A stretch of DNA of 64,000 bases from Apostichopus japonicus (lineage: Eukaryota; Echinodermata; Holothuroidea; Aspidochirotida; Stichopodidae), in contig NC_092576.1 of NCBI RefSeq assembly GCF_037975245.1, positions 16,402,111 to 16,466,110 on the forward strand. Reading direction: 5' to 3'. A program made the translations under genes and the position numbers. Positions 57,086-64,000 of this stretch are shown piece after piece. The notes under the pieces are model-generated. The model was not told the origin of the DNA and searched no databases. It saw only the letters and a list, made by a program, of their open reading frames with translations. Position 1 is the stretch's first letter. Every line of letters starts with the position of its first letter.

Positions 57086-59211
57086 TTTAAGGATATACAA
57101 CAGATTAATATAAGAAAGAATGATAGATATTTATTGCGTGGATATATTAGAAGTAAACAACTTTCACAAATGACTTTAAGCAGAAAAGGAATAAATTGTC
57201 TCTGTAGTATTTCTTGTTTTCAAATACTCAGCTTTAAAATATTATGCATTGCTAAAATGTTCCTTTAATGCTAATTAGTCACATGTATTTAAGAATATTA
57301 CCGGTGCTGTGCCCCGCAAAAGTATAAGACTGTTCTTGTACTTCATAATATTAACCTTTACGTTGTTGTCGTTTTAGGTAACAATTTCAAATGCCCTCCC
57401 CAAACCTCCCGCCCTCCCCCAAGCCCAGTCCCCAACACACATACATACAAAGCTTAAACACCATCCATGCATGCACAGATATATACACAGGTTAAAATTA
57501 TAGCCTTAGTAGTGGTTTTGTTATTGCCAAGAATCAGCCATAAATACCGGTAACGACATTTGGATGAACCATTAAACTATTCACGAGGAAACGAGATAAC
57601 AGTAACTTCCGCAATTATAAAAACATACTGTATCTGATTCTACTTCGCACTCTTCGTTTTATTGTGTTTTTGAGTAACACCAGGCGTATGATACGCGTGG
57701 GAGTTCCTCGTTTATTACATCTATTGTACATGATATTGGGGTTATTATATTTACTGAAGCCGACAAGCAACTCTTCATTCAGTGTTTAAAAAGTATTTTT
57801 AGTGTAAAATTCCCACAGCTTTGTGTCTTTTAGTTGGAGGCACTACAACAATGTTATACGGTGTGATTTTCCTTTAGTTCGTGTCTCTGGGAGTGTAAAC
57901 CCTACCCACGTCGCTTGTGATAACTCACCTCAGCAGAGTGGTATATGGTTATGAAGTATCATAGAATAAGGTGTATCAGAGAAAGTGATGCGCAGATATC
58001 AGGTAATTCACAACAAACCGTTCCATGAAAAGAACTGCGGATGATTAATGCAAATATCGTTATGCGCTAAGGCCTACGTTAAAACCTAGCTATAGTTGTA
58101 CTGTTGCATATTGACTGATATCCTGCTAGAGTTACAAGATGGGTGGATATAAATAAATGTACTAAGCTAAAACATAATCGATAATACGTTCTCCACATTC
58201 TTCAACATATTGATTTCCCTCAGGAAGTTATTAAAAATGACCCTGGACGTGTCCACATATGAGGTGGTTACATTGCACGAACAATTATTACGCATACGCG
58301 TAACAAAACGATAACAATTTACAACTCAAGTAGCTATTTATTAGATTTGCATACACCCGCTTTCAGTCACCTATCTGTTTATCTGCAGCGGTGACAATGG
58401 GGCAAGCAGAAGAAAATCTCGAGTCACGTGATCCCCAGAGCTCTACACTACAAACTTGATTGAATAATTAGTTAGGATACTCCCCAAGCGTGGAGAGCCC
58501 TATTAAGAGGCTTGCCACAGTGTACGCGAGGAGATCCCATTGTATTCTCAAATATGAAGAACGCTTCAGAAAGCCTCGTTTATGGATGTATCTAGATATT
58601 ATTTTGAGGGTGTGGGTTGCTCAGTTTCTATCAAATATTTCCCGATAAAAATATGTGTAAAAGTAAGTTGGCCTGATGTTTCGATCCTGGCAGGATTTTC
58701 TTCAAAGGCTAAATGACAAGTAACAGTAACAGAAGGGACAAAAACACTCACAAAATAGAGACATGTTAATGCACATGGTGAACACAAAGAGATATATGAA
58801 AGGGGATTAGTAGAAAAGGGATGGAGAGAAGAAAGAAAAAAACTAGGTTAAAAATAAAAATATTTAAGATCATCCCTTTTCAATGCTTCTTTTCTATAAC
58901 GGTTACTTGAGCTTTTAGACATATGCTTGTGCTGAAGAGCGCCTTACACTGTATATACTGCACTATTATAATGTATAAGTGTTATTATTGTAGAATAATT
59001 AAAAATAATCCCGTTGTAAATCAGTAAAATACAATGGTATATTCTATGTTGAATTTGTCTACGACTATACCATATAATCGATCGATATGGTAAAACATTT
59101 CAACGTTATTATATGACTGTATAATCGCTCCCCTCCCTCCACCTTCACCGGCCCACCTACCATCTCCCCCTCCCATACCACCGTCCAACTCGTGTACCAT
59201 GACCGATTGCA
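57086..59211. other. Gene-free sequence
   Basis: No exon. Around 58665-58735 'ggcctgatgtttcgatcctg' and 'gcaggattttcttcaaaggc' look like a common marine-invertebrate repeat fragment, but I cannot assign it. Confidence 0.4.
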
Positions 59212-59215
59212 TTAA

Positions 59216-59788
59216 AGGATTGGTTCAGTTGTCATACATGTAGATGTTATATGAAAGAGGACAATAAAAGAAACACAATGGTGAAAAAACTGTTGAAATA
59301 TCTTTTTCGGTTAAAGAGATATTCAAGTGTAAAGTATTATCAGATTGTGTAGAAACTGCTGAAATATGACTAGCTGTGATGTGACATCCTCACATTCCTG
59401 AAAAGTCTTTGTTTTTTTTTCTCTAAATATTTTGTGAGATTTCCATGACTTTCAACCAAAAGATATGTCAGGTGATCTCGTATTTGTCAAAGGAAGTATT
59501 TGAGATTAAACATCTGAAGAATTTTTGATTATATTAGTTTCAAATGTGTTAAGAAATATAAATAATTTTTAAAGAAATATATTCACAAATGTTAAGGAAG
59601 TGAGGATGTGACGTCATACCCTCACAATAAGCCTTTCTACACCAGTGGTTTTCAAAGAAATTTTGATATCTTCAAAGTATCATATCTCCTTAACAGAGCT
59701 TGCTATCATGGTAGTTTATTTACTGTTCTTTTTGTCTTTTTGTGCTCTTTCATACAAAATAGATATGTCAAACACCTGAACCAATCCT
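59216..59788. mobile_element. Miniature TTAA-type inverted-repeat transposon (MITE)
   Basis: 573 bp with matching ends: AGGATTGGTTCAG at the left and its exact reverse complement at the right, continuing with mismatches. Left flank TTAA (59212-59215), right flank TTAG (59789-59792). Further inside, 'gatgtgacatcctcac' (59378) and 'gtgaggatgtgacgtcat' (59602) make another inverted pair. No coding capacity. TTAA targets suggest Kolobok or piggyBac-type mobilisation. Confidence 0.75.
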
Positions 59789-59792
59789 TTAG

Positions 59793-61291
59793 GCATATAC
59801 AGTCTGAAATTAGATTTTAATAACTAACACGTATTCAATCCATATAGTTGTAATAGCGCGTCCAAAAATTTAGTCACATGGCTGCTATGTTGTCATCACT
59901 GCGTCATACAAGTATCGAGTGTGAGTAACCGTAACCTTTTGAGGTGGATTTGGCGAAACACCATTTTGAAACTTTGAACTTCATCGACATCATGCATGGT
60001 CATTGATATTTGACTTCTAGCCGATGATGACATAATGCAATGAGGCTCTGCACCCAATTCCTAGACATACACACAGGTTAGTCAAGAGCCAGGTCCCGGG
60101 GACAATTACTTCATCACACCACCTTTTTTGCACTCCTCATTTTTCGTAAAGTACCGTATATGATGAGGATACAAATTTACTATTTATTTCATCCTCTTTA
60201 TTTCTCGGGCCTTAGGTATAGACCCCCTCCCCACATACCTCTTCCCTCCCGTCGGGCCTCAAAACACCGACCAAATTTGAAGCACATCGGGATTACGGTT
60301 TAATTAAGATAAGTTATCGACAAGTAGATTTCGTTTTATTTTGCTATTAATTGGAAATCTGTATAACACCAGAATATGACCGATTCAACACAAGTTGCAG
60401 TTTATTCATACAAATTGAAACGTAAGCTGGTGAAGACTTAAAACTTAAACTGAATACTGAAACTGTATATAGTTAACTGCTTTCTCTTGCTACACATTTA
60501 ACGTTATAAGTACTAGTCTTACTGGATGTCAATTATAACATATGGCATTCTCTAAGAGTTTTGAGCTACTTATGGTGGAAAACAACATAGGCTAATATAC
60601 AAGAAGATTTCCAGTCAAATTAGTCACTATTGCTAAATTCAAGTTCAAAATGGAGGGAAGCAGAGCAGTATAAAGACATATACGGCTCTGGGGGAAGAGG
60701 AGGAGGAAGGGCGAAGGGGGAGGTGAAGGGGTCACCTGTCCCCAGGTTTGTGAAAATCCTCAAAGGTGCTCCTGCTTTTGGTGCGTAAAACCTTACCGTT
60801 TGTTACTTAAAATGAGCCCTTTGGTTTGAAATTAAGCGTAATGCAATTAAACTACTCCTTATCGGAGAATTTAAAAACAAAGATGTTATTTAATCTGTAA
60901 TTTGACCGCAGTCACCGTCCCCACTATCCCCCATTTAGCCTCCGATTAAATTGTTTTGATGCTCTTTTAGAAAAGGCAGCATGAAAACATGAAAACTAAA
61001 CAACTTGATCCAACTTGACCCCCCGGTCCACATCAAGACTAGTACTGTAACCATTTTATCATTACGGTTTTACGTTAATAGACGTATCACGAGTTCCTTC
61101 GACAGGGAAGAGATATTTCATATAATCCTGCTCAAATGTGGAGGCACAATAACCTACTTACTGGACTGTTTCTGTAAAGAGCAGATACAAATGACCTTAG
61201 TCAAACGGCCAAGTTGTATTTATTCTCGGTTTTGGATTTGTTCAGACAAGCGATATATAAGTGGTTCTGTGTCTACGGACATGGTGATGGT
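59793..61291. other. Gene-free sequence
   Basis: One 96-codon plus-strand frame (61005-61295) has no recognisable motif. Nothing else is seen. Confidence 0.4.
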
Positions 61292-61629
61292 TTAAAGAGG
61301 TTATGAAATGGAAAACAATTCTTTTTCATTGTATTCTGTATACTAGTAGCTTTCCAATGATACTTAATTTGTGTCAAACGAAGCTTGCATCCTCGAGGAA
61401 TAAATGATCAAAAATTCTAGGGTAATATAAACTTTCGAAAAATTGTTGTATTTACGGTAATGCGGCGTGACGTCAGTCGAGGAACTCAGCTCACTTCCGA
61501 GACGCTATGATTACATTCTTAAACGTCTGAGAACACCCACAACATTACACTGTTGCAGCGCTCCGTAATAATTGAGATTTGGTGTTTGGAGTTTTGTTTT
61601 TACGTAAATTTATCTCGTTACTATTAAAT

Positions 61630-61728
61630 ATGCCGATCCGATATGTAGTATCAGGTTGCTCCACCACAAGTAAAGACGGATTTATACTGCAAGCGTTTCC
61701 AAAAGATGACAAAAATCGAAGAATTTGA
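61630..61728 (+). pseudogene. THAP-domain start of a transposase, broken
   Basis: ATG at 61630 encodes MPIRYVVSGCSTTSKDGF then FPKDDKNRRI, the THAP N-terminal pattern (MP..C...GC......FPKD...R..W). Two key positions are lost. The first zinc-binding Cys (residue 5) is Tyr, and the conserved Trp after RRI is a TGA stop (61726-61728). Both fit single G-to-A changes. The second Cys (residue 10) is kept. Residues after the stop (TRLAQNT) still resemble the family, so decay is recent in that part. It would have bound the transposon ends. Confidence 0.72.
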
Positions 61729-62334
61729 ACACGACTCGCTCAAAACACTACACATACACAACGTTATGAGTGCCTGTAGGCCTATATTCTGTTGCTAAAT
61801 TACTTGTTATGACCATAGCCTAGGCCTCCTTGATACATCAAATGACGATTTTTTGTTAGTTACCTAATATTTTGCACAAAACGTAAAGCCAGTTGGTTTT
61901 AGAACAATCAATTCTAGATATGCAAGTTTTCTTTTGCGGTAAAACTGGCGTTGTGTTGTGATTTTACGTAACAGTTGGATGATACAATTACACGGGCTAG
62001 CCTGTCTTACAACGTCTATTAGTTAGGTCTAGGCCATGTTACCAGTACTACTATGGGGTTGCACTGTAACAGAATGTCACATTTCACTTGCACTGTAAGA
62101 CACAAAATTCTAGAAGCTTCGCTACAAAGTTAAGTAGCAGGATCATCGACATTCGAGATAATTTAAATCATATGAAGGTCTTAATAACGGTGGTTTTGTT
62201 TATGCTCAACCGACCAGTTTCGGTTCAGGGTCGTCCAACCGTTCTGCTCGGGGACTTCGCACTGCAGCGACACATCTCGGCCATCGGGATCGTTTTACAA
62301 TTCTTCTGCAAGGGGCTCAATTGACATAGGCTTA

Positions 62335-62598
62335 GGAGGCGGGGGGGCTGGGTGGAGGGGGCTGCAGCCCCCCAACCAATTTTTTGGGTGAAAATTCGGG
62401 CAATATGCTTAGAATTTTTCGGGCATCTACTGAAAGAATAATAATTTGCAATGTGTTTTTCAATATTTTGGTGAAAATTCGGGCAATATGCTGAGAATTT
62501 TTTCGGGCACCTACTGAAAGAATAATAGTTTGCATTTTTTTTCCAATTTTTTGGGGTGAAAATTTGGGCAATATGCTGAGAATTTTGCGTGCACCTAC
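62335..62598. repeat. About 80-bp minisatellite inside the Kolobok-like element
   Basis: Three units of 'gtgaaaattcgggcaatatg', 'ctgagaatttttcgggcacc', 'tactgaaagaataat'. A partial fourth unit resumes at 62990 after the nested MITE. Confidence 0.88.
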
Positions 62599-62989
62599 CA
62601 GTGGCGGAGCGTCCATACAGTCAAAGGGGCGGATGCCCCCTGACGGACTCAAATGGACTGCTGGCGAAGTTTCACCTTTTTACCACTTTTTACTTATTCG
62701 CGATTATTGACTTTTTATTGCGCTCTCAAATACCTATTGACATTTGTCACATTTTGTTGGTGCAATTTTCTGACAAATGGCGATGACACCAATTTATTCT
62801 TCGTTTATCTGCAAATAAGCAAGGCCCGGAAAGGGTCATTTCCGGCGATCGAGGGAGTAACTTTACTCAAAAAATGTCTGTACGCTCCGCGCCAACCTGT
62901 GGTGGCGCTCCGCTTCGATAGTGTCAAAGGCGCCCCTACAGACCATTCTCTCCCCCCCCCCTGACCAATACCCCATAGCTCCGCCACTG
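62599..62989. mobile_element. hAT-like MITE nested in the minisatellite
   Basis: 391 bp with 12-bp perfect inverted ends CAGTGGCGGAGC ... GCTCCGCCACTG and an 8-bp target duplication with one mismatch (GCACCTAC 62591-62598, GCACCTAG 62990-62997). The ends and the 8-bp target size are typical of hAT elements. It interrupts a minisatellite unit exactly at 'cgtgcaccta'. No transposase. Confidence 0.82.
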
Positions 62990-63042
62990 GCACCTAGTGA
63001 AATATGAAGAATTTGCAATGTGTTTTTCAATGGTTAAACTGA

Positions 63043-63144
<102 letters not shown>

Positions 63145-63907
63145 CATTGTTGTAACGACTTCCCCAATAATTCTAAGCAATATGGAAGGGTAATAACACG
63201 GAAAATGATTTCATGTTATTGGCAGGTGATGTAATAACTGATGGATGCCTATATGATATGCACATTAACATGTGGAATGTGCGCGGAGTGCGCGAAAAAA
63301 TTTTGGTTATATTTTGCGGGCAAGTCGTTACAGCACCCCCCCCCCCCCAAATCAAATGAGGCTCCTACGCCTATGTCAATTGATAGGAAAAAACACCGAT
63401 ATTATCACCCTCAAAACTATTTCCTCCTCTCCTCCCTGAAGAAAATAATTTTAATCAAAGCTTACGAATGTCCTGAGAGGTGAAGTCCTTCTTCCTCGGA
63501 ATCGGAAGGGGGAAGACAATTGATGAGAAGATTGTTGTGGTTACATGTTGTAAACTGTATAACGCCGTATCGGTAAACAGCGGGGAGTCGGCTTTGGCTG
63601 AAATGGTTCCTTTGATGACGTCAGATAAACTGCGGTGGGCAGCTTTGCTTTTTTTACGAGTGGCAGCTCGAGAGGTCTCTAGGGAATACTTTGACAGCGA
63701 ATTTCTTGCGTTTGAAGCCGTATGTACGGACAGTTGTGCATGGGTAGTGTTGTAGTAATGTAGATAAACCATTCCAAGACATGAAAATTTTTCATTTCAT
63801 AACCTCTTTAAGTAAAGTTGTTTATTTCAAAATAATTATGGACACGATAATCAATTATTCTTTTCAAAGATCTTATCAAGTGATGGGAGACGATTGAGTA
63901 GGCGGTA

Positions 63908-64000
63908 TTTCAATTCAATTCAATTCAATTCATAAGACTTTATTTCAATCTCTCGCATTAAAGTATGCAATTATGACAATAGACGTGGGTAAATGTACAA
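63908..64000 (-). mobile_element. 3' tail of a minus-strand LINE leaving the window
   Basis: Read on the minus strand, AATAAAG is followed after a few bases by (AATTG)4 at 63930-63911. A polyadenylation signal followed by a short tandem repeat is the usual 3' end of CR1/L2/RTE-type LINEs. Any coding part lies beyond 64000. Confidence 0.5.

Noticed and set aside
63455-63772. Overlapping frames near the right end of the Kolobok-like element as a transposase C terminus
   Set aside because: Both strands are open and neither shows a transposase signature, so I left it unassigned.

Overview
The window is eukaryotic, from an animal. It is AT-rich, its genes have spliced introns with GT/AG borders, and it is packed with metazoan-type transposons: Penelope-like, Tx1/L1, RTE-like and CR1/L2-like LINEs, Ty3/Gypsy, a Kolobok-type DNA transposon with a THAP exon, and tRNA-derived SINEs. 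This mixture and the divergent nicotinic-like receptor suggest a marine invertebrate, perhaps an echinoderm or relative. The species cannot be fixed from sequence alone.

Layout. 0-24 kb is almost gene-free: a ~2.7 kb satellite with an inserted SINE (2.3-5.1 kb), a GGTCCCAC-rich minisatellite (5.7-6.2 kb), (TA)n arrays, a dispersed repeat pair (6.5-7.2 and 12.6-13.2 kb), one possible 3' exon with a Trp-rich DNA-binding-like domain (17.2-17.5 kb), and a composite repeat (20.3-22.9 kb). 24.2-38.3 kb on the minus strand holds the one convincing host gene, a seven-exon Cys-loop ligand-gated ion channel. Its exon lengths (61, 146, 45, 110, 190, 352 and 281 nt) and phases join into one 394-residue frame. 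Its two large introns have filled with elements on the opposite strand: an RTE-like LINE, a tRNA-like/hammerhead ribozyme unit, two Penelope-like elements, a Tx1-like LINE nested in one of these, a palindromic fold-back repeat and long (TA)n arrays. The 45-nt microexon survives between the debris. 39-43 kb is a second, decayed Tx1-like LINE.

43-50 kb is a Gypsy retrotransposon (5' LTR end, primer-binding site, gag, protease, part of RT) split by a full CR1/L2-like LINE on the other strand. 51.7-54.96 kb is a local tandem duplication that copied a SINE. 54.96-56.9 kb is a second copy of the 20 kb composite repeat. 59.2-59.8 kb is a TTAA-type miniature transposon. 61.3-63.8 kb is a Kolobok-like element (TTAA target sites, matching inverted termini, broken THAP exon) that itself carries a minisatellite, a hAT-like miniature element and an (ATT)n array. 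The window closes in the 3' tail of another LINE.

Nothing prokaryotic is present. The most notable items are the hammerhead ribozyme fused to a Pol III-type promoter, the intact microexon receptor gene inside nested transposons, and the Kolobok and Tx1/Penelope nests with readable target-site duplications.
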